From assembly GCA_018223125.1 (NCBI GenBank), contig JAAEZA010000001.1:23319-87318 (forward strand): 64,000 nt of DNA, written 5' to 3'. The stretch comes from Paracoccaceae bacterium. GTDB taxonomy: Bacteria > Pseudomonadota > Alphaproteobacteria > Rhodobacterales > Rhodobacteraceae. This document shows positions 11,882 through 21,675 of this stretch, one piece after another; the first letter of the stretch is position 1; every line of letters starts with the position of its first letter. The notes below the pieces were generated by a model. The model did no database searches. It had not been told where the DNA came from and worked only from the letters and a program-made list of their open reading frames with translations. A program made the position numbers and the translations under genes.

Positions 11882-12165
11882 GCGGGATATTTTCCGCTAC
11901 TGAGCTAGTGTCTGCTAAGCGCAGGAAGCACCATTTGCAAAGTCGCGGAATCTTGCAGCAGAATCGAGGCTTTATGCTGCATAAGCACAAGCAAAAGCCG
12001 CCCTTCGCCGCAGTTGCAGCCGTCAAACGTCACCGAAGAGAAACTGTGCTGGCAAAACCCTCGCTACCCAGTCCATGAGCAACAACCGCAGGCGGCCCAG
12101 AAGAAGATCGGGGCTTGGAACAAATCATTCATACAACCCAAGGAATATAGGGGATGCGGCTGTGA

Positions 12166-13425
12166 TTACAACTGAAAGACGTTCACGACATTGACGCCCT
12201 TTAGTGGTCCCCACCATGGAAAGACCATTTGCGCGAAGTTCATGAAGAAACTATGGAGGACAATATGTTTATCAACCTCGTCGGCTTCGGTTTCCCACCA
12301 TGTCGGGGATAGATAAACTGTGTCTGAGTTCGCGAAAACCAACTGTGGCAGGTACGCTGAAATAAGGTGAGGATCCAGTCTTCGTAGTTGCTCAATCAAT
12401 TTACTGGATATTCTATGAGATTTGTCATATCCAAACACAACGTATTGTTTTTCACCACTACAAAGAGATGTGAATGACATGTAGTTGTCTGAGGATGAGA
12501 ACTTTCGAGGTGAGGATAACAAATTTCGGCTTATATCAAAGTGAACTGGGATAGCTCCCGCACCTACGAACGGAGCATATTCAAGCTCTAACACCAGATA
12601 TCTGAACCGTTCCGCGAGACCGCAATGCCCTCTTTCAAATGATTCAATCCACCTATCCAGAGTTCTGAACGCAGCAATCCGCGTCTTCATGATCAGTGCC
12701 GAACTAACTGGAATCAGTGGCTCTTCAAGATTTTTGGCAACATCATATGCCTTTGGCTCAGAAACTATTTTGGCCCTTTCTTGCAACTCAATGGCCCGGC
12801 GATAACGCGTAAAGCAAATTGCCCTCCAGATTAGCTTGCTAACGGTCTCTCGGGTGACTGCAGCGTTTTTTTGCTCGGCTTCAGAAAACTGAGTGCTTTC
12901 ACAGCTTTCACAGAATCCAGGGAAAGTAGAGGCATTCTTCCATCCTACCTTTTGAAGAAATTCTAAATCTTCATCTGGATGGACTTTGGTCTGAAAAACG
13001 GCATTGCTTTTATCAACGATAGTAGACAGTATTTTGTTTCTTTGGATGACATGTGATTTTTTTATTGCAGCATTTTCACATCTGGGTGTACAGCAAGTGA
13101 AATTAATATTCCTCGGTTTTTCCAGAGCATTAGCTACGGTGCGCTCCAGCCCGCGAACCTTATGGTGCCCGACAACCCCATCGTCATAGCTGTCTGTACT
13201 GAAGACTCCCATCTCTGGATGTAGCTGCCCTTTCTTCAAATACCTATCTGCTATCCGTACAGCTACTCTGGCAGCTTCATATGGGTCGGCAATGGCTTCG
13301 ATCTTGTTGGCTACATCGCACAAGGGAAGGAAGTCTTCTGCGTACCGCTCTATTGAAACTGGCCTTTCAAGACTGTCGCGATAGCCAAACATGGGATCGC
13401 TCAAAAACTCATTTACATCATTCAT
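12166..13425 (-). CDS. Orphan protein with a Cys/His (HNH-like) motif, probably horizontally acquired
   Basis: From the ATG at 13425 the protein has 419 residues; the frame is open to a GTG at 13518, which would add 31 residues including three cysteines. Near residue 115 (from 13425) there is a Cys-rich stretch 'NFTCCTPRCENAAIKKSHVI' followed by 'QRNKIL', and about 35 residues later 'FPGFCESCESTQFSE'. The pattern C-x4-C ... SHxI ... GFCxxC resembles the zinc-binding HNH/treble-clef motif found in many orphan proteins of genomic islands. The C-terminal half has no recognised domain. Base composition is visibly poorer in G and C than all neighbours, and codon use differs. It lies alone next to tRNA-Arg. 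A nuclease or phage-defence role is possible but unproven. Confidence 0.7.
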   Translation of the reverse strand: MNDVNEFLSDPMFGYRDSLERPVSIERYAEDFLPLCDVANKIEAIADPYEAARVAVRIADRYLKKGQLHPEMGVFSTDSYDDGVVGHHKVRGLERTVANALEKPRNINFTCCTPRCENAAIKKSHVIQRNKILSTIVDKSNAVFQTKVHPDEDLEFLQKVGWKNASTFPGFCESCESTQFSEAEQKNAAVTRETVSKLIWRAICFTRYRRAIELQERAKIVSEPKAYDVAKNLEEPLIPVSSALIMKTRIAAFRTLDRWIESFERGHCGLAERFRYLVLELEYAPFVGAGAIPVHFDISRNLLSSPRKFSSSDNYMSFTSLCSGEKQYVVFGYDKSHRISSKLIEQLRRLDPHLISAYLPQLVFANSDTVYLSPTWWETEADEVDKHIVLHSFFMNFAQMVFPWWGPLKGVNVVNVFQL

Positions 13426-13967
13426 AAACGATATTTCCGACGGGATTTTTGCACAATAAGTGCCACAGACAGATTGATTTGCACAGGGAATAATTGTACC
13501 GACAAACCTCCTCCGCACCGAAAAACTAGCATCAAAGTTTGTGCGATCGGAAGACCGCAGTGAATTGTTGTTGAGAACAATTACGTCAACCTCAGATGGA
13601 CTTGTAAGGTCTGCTCCCCGCGCTTCGCTGACATCCGACCTGGGCGCAGCATCAGCGAAAGCCTCCGCCGCGTGCTGAATGGCAGCTGTCGGGAAGCCTT
13701 TAACACATGCAGCAGAGATTTCGCTGCATCTCGCATGAATGTCGTGTTTGGGCTGCGAGCGGCCGTGATCGCGAATTTCATACGCTAGATTCTGGGGTTA
13801 CCTTTAGATCACAGTTCTAAGTGCAAATATAAAACAGCTTCAGTAGGCAATCCGAAGAAATTAGAAAATTTATCTCATGACAATAAACGCTGATAGCATT
13901 TGCCGAACTGGTGGTGAACCGGCCAAAAATGCCGATCACTAGAAACCCGCTAAGTCATTGAAATTAT
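13426..13967. other. Non-coding or degraded accessory stretch beside tRNA-Arg
   Basis: Apart from a possible N-terminal extension of the orphan gene (to 13518), no convincing gene is seen. A 66-residue minus-strand frame at 13581-13781 is Arg/Ser/Leu-rich, has no SD and looks like chance or a gene remnant. Positions 13800-13960 are AT-rich without structure that can be named. No repeat of the tRNA 3' end was found at the far side of the islet. Confidence 0.5.
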
Positions 13968-14044
<77 letters not shown>

Positions 14045-14150
14045 CTGAGACGGGGGTATAGGGGGTTCTTAGCGCAGGTTCAATTGGGTTTTTAGGGGTT
14101 TGCCGGTTTTTTTCTTGTTGGCATTGCAGCAGGCGTTTTCCGTTGCAACG

Positions 14151-14777
14151 CTAATTTCCGATGTCGATCAGACCTTCGCGAACGGCACGGATCAGCAGGC
14201 TCGCTGTGGAATTGACACCAAGTTTGCGCATCAGAGCGGTGCGGTGGCTGTCTACTGTTTTGGGACTGATATTCAGTTTCTCGGCTGATTTCGCGTTGGT
14301 TAGCCCGTCGGCGATACAATTCAGGACCTCTATTTCCCGGTGGGACAGGTTTGCAGAGTCTCGGGGCTCGCGTATCTGCGCTGCTGTTGCCGGACAGGTG
14401 ACGCACTCTCCGGCAAGAATGCGCAAGAAACCGGCACAAAGCAGCGTAGGGTCGCTGCTCTTTTGAAATAATCCGTGCACGCCAGCATCACGCAACCGGT
14501 GCAAGAGTTTCACGTTCGATGTACCGGTGACGAGCGCAGTCTTCGTATCTGGCGACCACCGTGACACTTCAAGAAAAACGTCGAGTCCGTTTACATCGGG
14601 CATGGCGTAATCAAGGACCATAAGATCCGGGGAGAGCTTTCGTGCCAGCCCGATAGCCTCCAACCCGCTGGTGCTGGTACCAACAACTTCAAAGCGGGCA
14701 TGATCGCGCAAAACCTGTTCCAGACCACCCACGGTGATCGCATGATCGTCTACGATAAGAACTCTACTGGCTATAAT
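14151..14777 (-). CDS. NarL/FixJ-family response regulator (receiver + LuxR HTH)
   Basis: The phosphoacceptor Asp is in 'LMVLDYAMPDVNG', the conserved Thr in 'ALVTGTS' and Lys in 'FQKSS'; residues about 135-200 form a LuxR-type HTH ('LSHREIEVLNCIADGLTNAKSAEKL'). The first normal start in frame is a GTG at 14732, but this lies after the receiver's first strand. The codons just upstream read VLIVDDHAIT in frame, which is the acidic pocket every functional receiver needs. Between the in-frame TAG at 14792 and that motif there is no ATG, GTG or TTG. I therefore place the start at an ATT (14777), about 9 bases after GGGA; ATA at 14774 is an alternative, as is a sequence error. It is divergent from, and probably the partner of, the kinase at 14806. 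Confidence 0.85.
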   Translation of the reverse strand: MIASRVLIVDDHAITVGGLEQVLRDHARFEVVGTSTSGLEAIGLARKLSPDLMVLDYAMPDVNGLDVFLEVSRWSPDTKTALVTGTSNVKLLHRLRDAGVHGLFQKSSDPTLLCAGFLRILAGECVTCPATAAQIREPRDSANLSHREIEVLNCIADGLTNAKSAEKLNISPKTVDSHRTALMRKLGVNSTASLLIRAVREGLIDIGN

Positions 14778-14805
14778 CTCAACGTTTCCCTAATCTGGGG
14801 CCATT

Positions 14806-16800
14806 ATGGCCAGAAAAACATGCCGAATTTTAATTAGTTTATATTTGTTTTTAATCTGTCTAAGTGCAGGTTCTGTTGTTACAGCCCAGACTATCAAGCC
14901 TTATCTGCTTTCAAAAGCCCCTTCACAGGCAGAGATGCGGGGGCATGTCGAGTATTATCTGGACCATGACGGATCGCTCGGTATCGCCGAAATTACAAGC
15001 GATCCGATCCGTAGCAATTTCAAGCCTCTGGAAACCAAAACTGCGGAATTCGGGTATACCAAAGCCACGATCTGGTTGCGGTTTACGGTGAAATCCCTAC
15101 CGGATGCGCCCACGGACTGGCGGCTGCATTTCCGAGAGAACTTCCTGCAGGTACTGGAACTGTATCAGGTTCCGCCGGATGGGACGCCTGTTCTTCTGGA
15201 ACAGCATCAGCCGGATTCGCCGTTCTCGGACCGCTCCGTCCGCTATCCCGAACTGGTGGTCGCATTTTCTCTTCCGAAGGAAGAAATCCACCAGTTTTTG
15301 CTGAAGTATCGCTCCGGCGGATCAAGCCAGTTGTCGTTTGCGCTTCGTTCTGCGCAAGAGTTCAACGCCCTCGCAGCGCGTAAAACTGCTAAGAATTTTA
15401 TCTATTACGGGATGTTGCTGTTGCTGGTCCTGATCGCTTTTGCCGCGTTCGTTGCGACCCGACAGGTAATTTTTGCTGCCTATAGTGCCTTTGCAGGCTT
15501 CGGGCTGCTTTTTATCATGCACGGTGATGGCAATGCCTTTCAGTACCTCTGGCCGGGTTTACCTTTATTTAACGGATATTCGTCAATAGTGCTCGGGACA
15601 GGTCTGATTGCTTCGGGGGCAAATTTTACGCGGTTGTTCCTGTCCACACGGGAATACCATCCCTGGCTGGACAAGGTATTGCTCGTGCTGATCCTCGGTG
15701 TGTTCGCTCTGGTTGCTTCAACTGTGGCGGTGGATACGCAGGCGGTCAAAAAAATTCTTGTGCTGCTGGCACTCTGCGCGGCGGTCCTGTTCACAACGTC
15801 GGGGATCATCGCGGCGCGAAAGCGTTTCAAGGAAGTGCGGTTTTTCGCAATTGCATGGTTCGGCGCCGTTATTTCCAGCGCCATCATGACATCCCGCCAC
15901 TGGTTCGGGATCGAGATTTCGGAAGAGGTGCAATTCGACAGCATGCGTATTGTCTTTGTTATGGATGCGGCTTTGATGGGGGCAGCGATCCTCGACCGGT
16001 TCAATCAGATGCGCCAGGCGCGTGCGCACGCTCTGGAGGTTAGCCTGAATGAAGCGGAACGGAATCTGAAGATGTCCCGCCGTTTGCGGGATCTTGAGAC
16101 AAAATACGCACTGGCCCTGAAGTTTGCCGAAAACTCTAGCCGGCGTATCGCTGATACGGTGCATGATCTAAGGCAACCGCTCCACGCGCTTCGATTGAAT
16201 ATCCAACAGATGGTCGATGGTCAGGTTACTGGCGGGCATGGGGACAGGGGCGCTCGGATAGAGGAGACTTTCACCTATCTGGAAGAGCTCGTGTCTCGGA
16301 AGCTGGACCTTGAAGTGGAAGAGTTTGGCGCAAACGAACCTGAAGGGGTGCCCGACACTGTTGTCATGGAAGAGGTGCTGCGCACGGTAAAGGAAATGTT
16401 TGCGCCGGAAGCGGCCGCGAAAGGGATTTCCTTGCGCTGTGTGTCCAGCAGTGCCGTGGTGAAGCTGCCGCCCCTTGATGTGATGCGTATCGTGACCAAT
16501 CTGGTGTCTAACAGCATCAAATATACAAATGAGGGCAAGGTTCTATTCGGTGTGCGCCACCGTGAGGGAACCGTTTGGCTTGAAGTGTATGACACAGGAG
16601 ACGGGCTGTCGCCGGAGTTGCTGGAGCGGATGCAAATGCGTACCGTTCGCGGAGAAACGACAGGCGATACCGATGGCCACGGATTGGGGCTGTCCATCGT
16701 GCAATCGCTTGTTGAAAAGCACGGTTTACGGCTGAAGTCACGCTTGCTGCACAGCGGCGGAAGCTGCGTTTCCGTCCTGCTCGCCCCATCAAATCTCTAA
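14806..16800 (+). CDS. 7TMR-DISM sensor histidine kinase
   Basis: The 664-residue protein starts with a signal peptide ('ISLYLFLICLSAGSVVTAQ'), followed by a periplasmic 7TMR-DISMED2-like beta domain (about 30-190), seven membrane segments (about 198-400), a short coiled linker, a HisKA-like segment and an ATPase domain. The phosphorylated His is H453 in 'VHDLRQPLHALRLN'. The N box is 'NLVSNSIKYTNEG', the G1 box 'DTGDGL' and the G2 box 'GHGLGLSIV'. The periplasmic domain of such kinases binds small ligands, often carbohydrates; the ligand here is unknown. It is transcribed away from the response regulator with at most about 70 bases between the coding regions, so the two probably form a two-component pair sharing one short promoter region. 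Confidence 0.9.
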   Translation: MARKTCRILISLYLFLICLSAGSVVTAQTIKPYLLSKAPSQAEMRGHVEYYLDHDGSLGIAEITSDPIRSNFKPLETKTAEFGYTKATIWLRFTVKSLPDAPTDWRLHFRENFLQVLELYQVPPDGTPVLLEQHQPDSPFSDRSVRYPELVVAFSLPKEEIHQFLLKYRSGGSSQLSFALRSAQEFNALAARKTAKNFIYYGMLLLLVLIAFAAFVATRQVIFAAYSAFAGFGLLFIMHGDGNAFQYLWPGLPLFNGYSSIVLGTGLIASGANFTRLFLSTREYHPWLDKVLLVLILGVFALVASTVAVDTQAVKKILVLLALCAAVLFTTSGIIAARKRFKEVRFFAIAWFGAVISSAIMTSRHWFGIEISEEVQFDSMRIVFVMDAALMGAAILDRFNQMRQARAHALEVSLNEAERNLKMSRRLRDLETKYALALKFAENSSRRIADTVHDLRQPLHALRLNIQQMVDGQVTGGHGDRGARIEETFTYLEELVSRKLDLEVEEFGANEPEGVPDTVVMEEVLRTVKEMFAPEAAAKGISLRCVSSSAVVKLPPLDVMRIVTNLVSNSIKYTNEGKVLFGVRHREGTVWLEVYDTGDGLSPELLERMQMRTVRGETTGDTDGHGLGLSIVQSLVEKHGLRLKSRLLHSGGSCVSVLLAPSNL

Positions 16801-16939
16801 CCCTCTCTCAAAAATGGGGTGATCACCTGATATCCGGTACGGGTATTTCCGGTTAACCTGGGGTAAGGTACGCCATTTCTGTGCCGGATTTTATTCATTT
16901 ACACAGGGCATTTGTCCGAAAGATATTGGGAGAAAACCG

Positions 16940-19900
16940 ATGGGAGCCGGCGCAGAATTAAAAGCTTTTGATGAAAATCTTGGGGAGACACGAAGAAATG
17001 TGATCGGGGCGCGTTCAGAGGTTCGCGAAATCCGGCAGGATGTGAAGTTCGCGCGACAAGCGCTTGAATACGCCACAAAAATAGAGAAGCAGGCAGACGA
17101 TTTTGGCAAGCAGGTGGATGCCATGTTGCTGACTGTCAAGATTATGAGCAATGCCGGTCCGCTGAAATCTGTCGCCAAGGTTGCTAAGGTTGTTCTGGAA
17201 AAGGTAAAGTCGGTTGCCGACAAGCTTGAAGAAAAAGCTCATGATCTTCGGATCAAGATCGAAGAAGGCAAATACATCGAGAAACTCAAGAATGCGGAAA
17301 AGAAGCTTTCCGCGCTTGAGGCGAAAATGCTTAACGTCGCAATTAAAGTCTATGAGGTGGAGAGTTTCACCGAAGAGATGGTCGATACCTTCGATACTGT
17401 GGATGAAATCGACGGACCGGAACATGATACGTTAAAACCGCTTTCAGATACCGCTGAAGTCTTCACAGATCCGCTGAACGATGTGCTTGAAACGCTGAAC
17501 GGAACTTATGACACGCTGAAAGCGGAACTGGACGCCTTTACCGATGCCTTTAAAGTAGGTGGTCTGAACGCCTTGGTGACTGTTGCGGGCAAGTTTCAGG
17601 CAGTTGCCAGCAGCCTGTCGTTTCTCAAGAAACCGCTGGCGATCGTTTATTCCAAGTTGAAACCCATTGAGCCGATACTCGACGCGATTGGCTTTGTTTT
17701 CAAGATTACGGTGGAGCCGGTGCTCGATTGGATCATGGAGAAAACGGGAATCAACAAGCTGTTGGACAAGCTGACCGACAAGATTTCCGCTGCCCTTCCT
17801 GACGTGGATGCCCTGAACGGGCTGGAAGCAAAAATGGATGAGATCTTCGCAGAATTCGGTGAATTGGGTGATCTCTTTGCTGTTGAAGGCTGGGATATCG
17901 ATTTGGACGGGTTTCTTGATGACTTTGTTAGCAGAATTTCTGACGAATTCGGCAATGAGCCCACGGACCGCCTGATCCTCGGGACCGAGAATGCGGATGA
18001 ATTGGAGGGCACCGAATTTTCCGATGTTATCAACGCGCGCGCAGGCAATGACACCGTAACTGCGGGGGCTGGCGATGATCTGATTTTTGCAACGCAGGGG
18101 AACGACACAATTTACGGGGGTGCAGGAGACAGGGACTCCTTGCGCTTTTCCGGTGTTCTGTCGGAATATACCTTTGTCAGTACGGAAGACGGCACTGGCA
18201 TCGTCTTTTTTCACCAAAATCCTGCGGATGCTTATTTCACTCAGGGATATGAAACCGTTTACGGGGTAGAGGATTTCTACTTCGGGCTCGACCATTTCAC
18301 GTACAAGGAATTGATAGAAAACGTAAAAATAGCGGAAAGCGCCGTGCTGGAGGGGACTGAAAAGACCGATTTCCTGTACGGGGGCGCGTTCCCCACAACG
18401 ATCTACGGATATGGTAGCGATGACCGCATCACAGGGTCTGACTTTGTGGACACAATCTATGGCGGTGACGGGGATGACGTCATAATTGCAAGCGGCGGGG
18501 CGGATGCGGTCTTTGGCGGCGCTGGCAATGACACCTGGCTGTTTCCGGTTGATCCCGATGGCAGTTCCACGGTTGTCGTGGATCTGGTCGAAGGGACGGC
18601 TTGGGACGGTCGCGACCATGACGCTCTGGATGGGATCGAGAATATTATCGTGCGGGATTCCCGCACTGTCCGCTTGCGGGGCGATGAGCTTGCCAACCGG
18701 TTGGTTGGCAACGATGGTGACGATTACATTGACGGTCGAAACGGCAACGACCGGATCTTCGGCGGCGATGGCAAGGACGTTCTGGTTGGCGGGCTTGGAC
18801 AGGACAGCCTGTTCGGAGGCGCGCATTTTGACCAGTTGGTTGGGGGTGGCACGCCCGAAGACGGTCTGGGTGATTTTTTCGACGGAGGAGAGGGCAGCGA
18901 CAGGCTGACCTATTCGCCGGAAGACTTGCGCTTCGGCTCGTTCGAGCGGGTCGATCCGCAGCCGGATACGGGGAGCCTTCGGATTTACGGAGGCGAAGGT
19001 CGTGTGGAACGTCTGGCCGAAGATGGCAGTGTTCTGGCAACCGATATATTTGTGAATGTGTCAAAAGTGACCGGCGGGTCGGAGTCCGATACGCTCTACG
19101 GGGCCTCCAATCCGGATAACATGAGCGTCCAGATCGACGGCGGCGCGGGGGACGATGTTTTGTTCTCCAACGGCGCGCCACTGGTCGCTGGTGGCGACGG
19201 GGATGACCTGATTCAACTGACCTTGCCGGATGCCATTTACAACAGCACCAATTTTGACGGCGGCGGCGGTTATGACACGCTGGACACCCGCACGTTGGAG
19301 GAGGCGCGGTTTTATCTGCGTAAGGTTGGTGCCATCGGGTCCAGTTTCCGTGGCTTTGATGCGTCGGAAAGCAGCGAACTGGGGGTCGAGGATGATTTGG
19401 CAGAAACCTACGCATCCCAACTGTTTAGCGGCACGTTGAACGGGATCGAACGGCTGTATCTCGGGGATCTTGCAGATGAAGTGCAACTGCTCGGGAATGA
19501 GCGGATGACAATTTATGGTGGTGGCGGGAATGATATCCTGATCCGCGATCCTTCGACTGACGGGTCGACCTTCGGTGAACTCTACGGCGGTGAAGGTGAC
19601 GACTACATGCGCTTGCGGGATTTCGGCTTTCTGTTCGGGGGCGCAGGTAAGGACACCATGATTGTCGCATCCGGCGGAAGCGGCAATGATATGACGGTCG
19701 ATGGCGGCGCGGATGATGATCTGCTTCAGGTACAGCGCTTTCGCGGCGAACTTGTGGGAGGCACAGGATATGACCGTCTGCAATTCGATCTCAGCAGTCA
19801 TTCCACGGCACCACGGACCGTGACTGTCGATCTGGATGCCGGAACAATTTCGGCAGAAGGCGGCAGCAATGAAATCACGGCCACTGTGTCCGGATTCGAG

Positions 19901-21577
19901 GAACTGATCGGCAATGACTACGACAGCCGCAGCGACAGGTTCTTCGGGACCGACGGGTCGGAACGGTTTGTCGGGTTAAACGGAGCGGATCATCTAGACG
20001 GGCGTGGTGGAAACGACGAACTGTTCGGTGGCGCGGGGCAGGACCGGCTGTACGGGGGCGCGGGAGAGGACCTGCTGCACGGTGGCGGCGGAAACGACAC
20101 GCTTTATGGCGGGAACGGGCGGGACACTGCCTCTTATGACACCGCTGTGCCTGACAGCGAAACCGGTGCTGTCATGGCTTCCAATTTCGGTGCGATTGTC
20201 GCCAATCTGGCAGACGGGACCGTCACCGGTGCCCATGGTACAGACCGGCTTTTTGACATTGAAAACCTCACCGGCACCAATCTTGGCGACAGGATTACCG
20301 GTTCTGCGGAAAGCAACGGACTGAACGGCGGCGCAGGGGATGATCTGCTTTATGGCGCAGGTGGCGATGACATCCTGAACGTCGGTCTTGGCAATGATAC
20401 CGCCTATGGCGGAGACGGCGACGACATCTTCAGCCTCGATGGCGGGAATAACAGCCTTTATGGCGGCAGCGGGGCGGACAGCCTTGAACTGGGGGCAAAT
20501 TCCGGCACGGTCTGGCTGACGTTTGCGACAGAATCCTACCGCGCGCTATTACGTGCCGATGTTCCGGTATGGCAGGATACCGGCACCAGCGAGGCGCGGA
20601 TATATGACGGGGTCGCCCTGACGCCGCAGGATATTCTGGAAACCGGTCACTCCTTTGCAAATGATGCTGGCGATCTGATACGGGTTCTGCCGGATCTGGA
20701 CGATCCGGACGCCGGCGCCTTTCAGATCCGGCTGGAAAACACACTTGGCGCAGAGGTGCGCGGCGCGTTTGAAGGTATAGAGAAAGTAATCGGTGGCACC
20801 GGCAATGCCGTTCTGGACCTGTGGCTCGCAGAAGGGGTTCAGTCCTATGACGGCACTGCGGGGCGCAAGGATACGCTTGATTTCACCGCGTTCGAGACCG
20901 GCGTCTTTTATGACATGCGGAACGGTGACACGGACAGCAGGTATCTGGAAGGGGATATGCTGACCGGAATAGACGATATCATCGGCAGCGGTTTTGCCGA
21001 CCGCTACAGCGGCGATTTGAGGGGGAATGAAATCTCTGGCAAAGGGGGCGCGGATGTTCTGTTGGGACGTGGTGGTAAGGATGCGCTTTTCGGGAATGGC
21101 GGAGATGACAGTTTGAACGGCGGCAACGGAGACGATCTGCTGCGGGGCGACAAGGGGCGCGACGTGCTGGCAGGGAAGGGCGGTGCCGACGTGCTGGCCG
21201 GCGGCAAAGGGGCTGACAAACTGCACGGAGGAACCGGCAATGACATCCTGACAGGCGGGCAGGGCCGTGATGTGATGGTGGGCGGAAAGGGCGCCGATAT
21301 ATTTGCCTTCAACAGCACAACCGATACGACCATTTCCAGGCTGGACAAGATTACCGATTTCGGAACCGGCCGCGACGTGATCGACCTCTCCGGTCTGGAT
21401 GGCAGTTTTACCTTCCTTGGAAAATCCGCATTCACCGGAACCGCGAAAGAGGTGAATTTTGTGAGGATCGACGGGGACACTGTTGTACAAATAGATGCGG
21501 ACGGAGACGGGGTCGCGGATATGAAGTTCGTTCTCGCCGGTTTCTCTGGATTGAACAGCGCAGACTTTATCCTTTAA
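16940..21577 (+). CDS. Giant RTX calcium-binding repeat protein
   Basis: The protein has 1545 residues and no signal peptide. Residues 1-230 are Lys/Glu/Ala-rich with heptad patterns, predicting long coiled coils. Residues about 230-335 are hydrophobic and helical, with several Val/Ile/Leu runs that could touch membranes. From about 350 to 1500 come many RTX nonapeptide blocks (for example 'GGAGDDLLYGAGGDDILNVG'), separated by spacers of 60-100 residues. The last 100 residues resemble the peptidase M10 serralysin C-terminal/secretion region and end in 'DFIL'. No protease or lipase motif is seen, so it is likely a surface or biofilm protein exported by a type I system elsewhere. The ATG follows GGGAGAAAACCG. 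Confidence 0.85.
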   Translation: MGAGAELKAFDENLGETRRNVIGARSEVREIRQDVKFARQALEYATKIEKQADDFGKQVDAMLLTVKIMSNAGPLKSVAKVAKVVLEKVKSVADKLEEKAHDLRIKIEEGKYIEKLKNAEKKLSALEAKMLNVAIKVYEVESFTEEMVDTFDTVDEIDGPEHDTLKPLSDTAEVFTDPLNDVLETLNGTYDTLKAELDAFTDAFKVGGLNALVTVAGKFQAVASSLSFLKKPLAIVYSKLKPIEPILDAIGFVFKITVEPVLDWIMEKTGINKLLDKLTDKISAALPDVDALNGLEAKMDEIFAEFGELGDLFAVEGWDIDLDGFLDDFVSRISDEFGNEPTDRLILGTENADELEGTEFSDVINARAGNDTVTAGAGDDLIFATQGNDTIYGGAGDRDSLRFSGVLSEYTFVSTEDGTGIVFFHQNPADAYFTQGYETVYGVEDFYFGLDHFTYKELIENVKIAESAVLEGTEKTDFLYGGAFPTTIYGYGSDDRITGSDFVDTIYGGDGDDVIIASGGADAVFGGAGNDTWLFPVDPDGSSTVVVDLVEGTAWDGRDHDALDGIENIIVRDSRTVRLRGDELANRLVGNDGDDYIDGRNGNDRIFGGDGKDVLVGGLGQDSLFGGAHFDQLVGGGTPEDGLGDFFDGGEGSDRLTYSPEDLRFGSFERVDPQPDTGSLRIYGGEGRVERLAEDGSVLATDIFVNVSKVTGGSESDTLYGASNPDNMSVQIDGGAGDDVLFSNGAPLVAGGDGDDLIQLTLPDAIYNSTNFDGGGGYDTLDTRTLEEARFYLRKVGAIGSSFRGFDASESSELGVEDDLAETYASQLFSGTLNGIERLYLGDLADEVQLLGNERMTIYGGGGNDILIRDPSTDGSTFGELYGGEGDDYMRLRDFGFLFGGAGKDTMIVASGGSGNDMTVDGGADDDLLQVQRFRGELVGGTGYDRLQFDLSSHSTAPRTVTVDLDAGTISAEGGSNEITATVSGFEELIGNDYDSRSDRFFGTDGSERFVGLNGADHLDGRGGNDELFGGAGQDRLYGGAGEDLLHGGGGNDTLYGGNGRDTASYDTAVPDSETGAVMASNFGAIVANLADGTVTGAHGTDRLFDIENLTGTNLGDRITGSAESNGLNGGAGDDLLYGAGGDDILNVGLGNDTAYGGDGDDIFSLDGGNNSLYGGSGADSLELGANSGTVWLTFATESYRALLRADVPVWQDTGTSEARIYDGVALTPQDILETGHSFANDAGDLIRVLPDLDDPDAGAFQIRLENTLGAEVRGAFEGIEKVIGGTGNAVLDLWLAEGVQSYDGTAGRKDTLDFTAFETGVFYDMRNGDTDSRYLEGDMLTGIDDIIGSGFADRYSGDLRGNEISGKGGADVLLGRGGKDALFGNGGDDSLNGGNGDDLLRGDKGRDVLAGKGGADVLAGGKGADKLHGGTGNDILTGGQGRDVMVGGKGADIFAFNSTTDTTISRLDKITDFGTGRDVIDLSGLDGSFTFLGKSAFTGTAKEVNFVRIDGDTVVQIDADGDGVADMKFVLAGFSGLNSADFIL

Positions 21578-21583
21578 GAGCGA

Positions 21584-21616
21584 AGGGCACTCGCATCCCT
21601 TTTGAAGGAGTGCCCT
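21584..21616. terminator. Hairpin between the giant RTX gene and the GntR gene
   Basis: The stem AGGGCACTC pairs with GAGTGCCCT around a 15-base loop, just after the RTX stop codon and between convergent genes. No strong T-run follows on either strand. Confidence 0.6.
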
Positions 21617-21675
21617 GTCCAATTAGCAGAAAACGTGATGAACCGTTCCGGAGATTTCCAGCGGTTCTGATCGTG

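Noticed and set aside
13581..13781. 66-residue minus-strand frame in the islet
   Set aside because: There is no ribosome site and no domain, and Arg/Ser-rich low-complexity composition; it is treated as non-coding or remnant.
17444..18826. Minus-strand frame over the giant RTX gene
   Set aside because: It arises from the regular Gly/Asp codons of the RTX repeats read backwards.
18000..21400. Regular repeated DNA that might suggest a CRISPR array
   Set aside because: The periodicity is 27 bases in frame and encodes RTX nonapeptides; there are no identical repeats with unique spacers.
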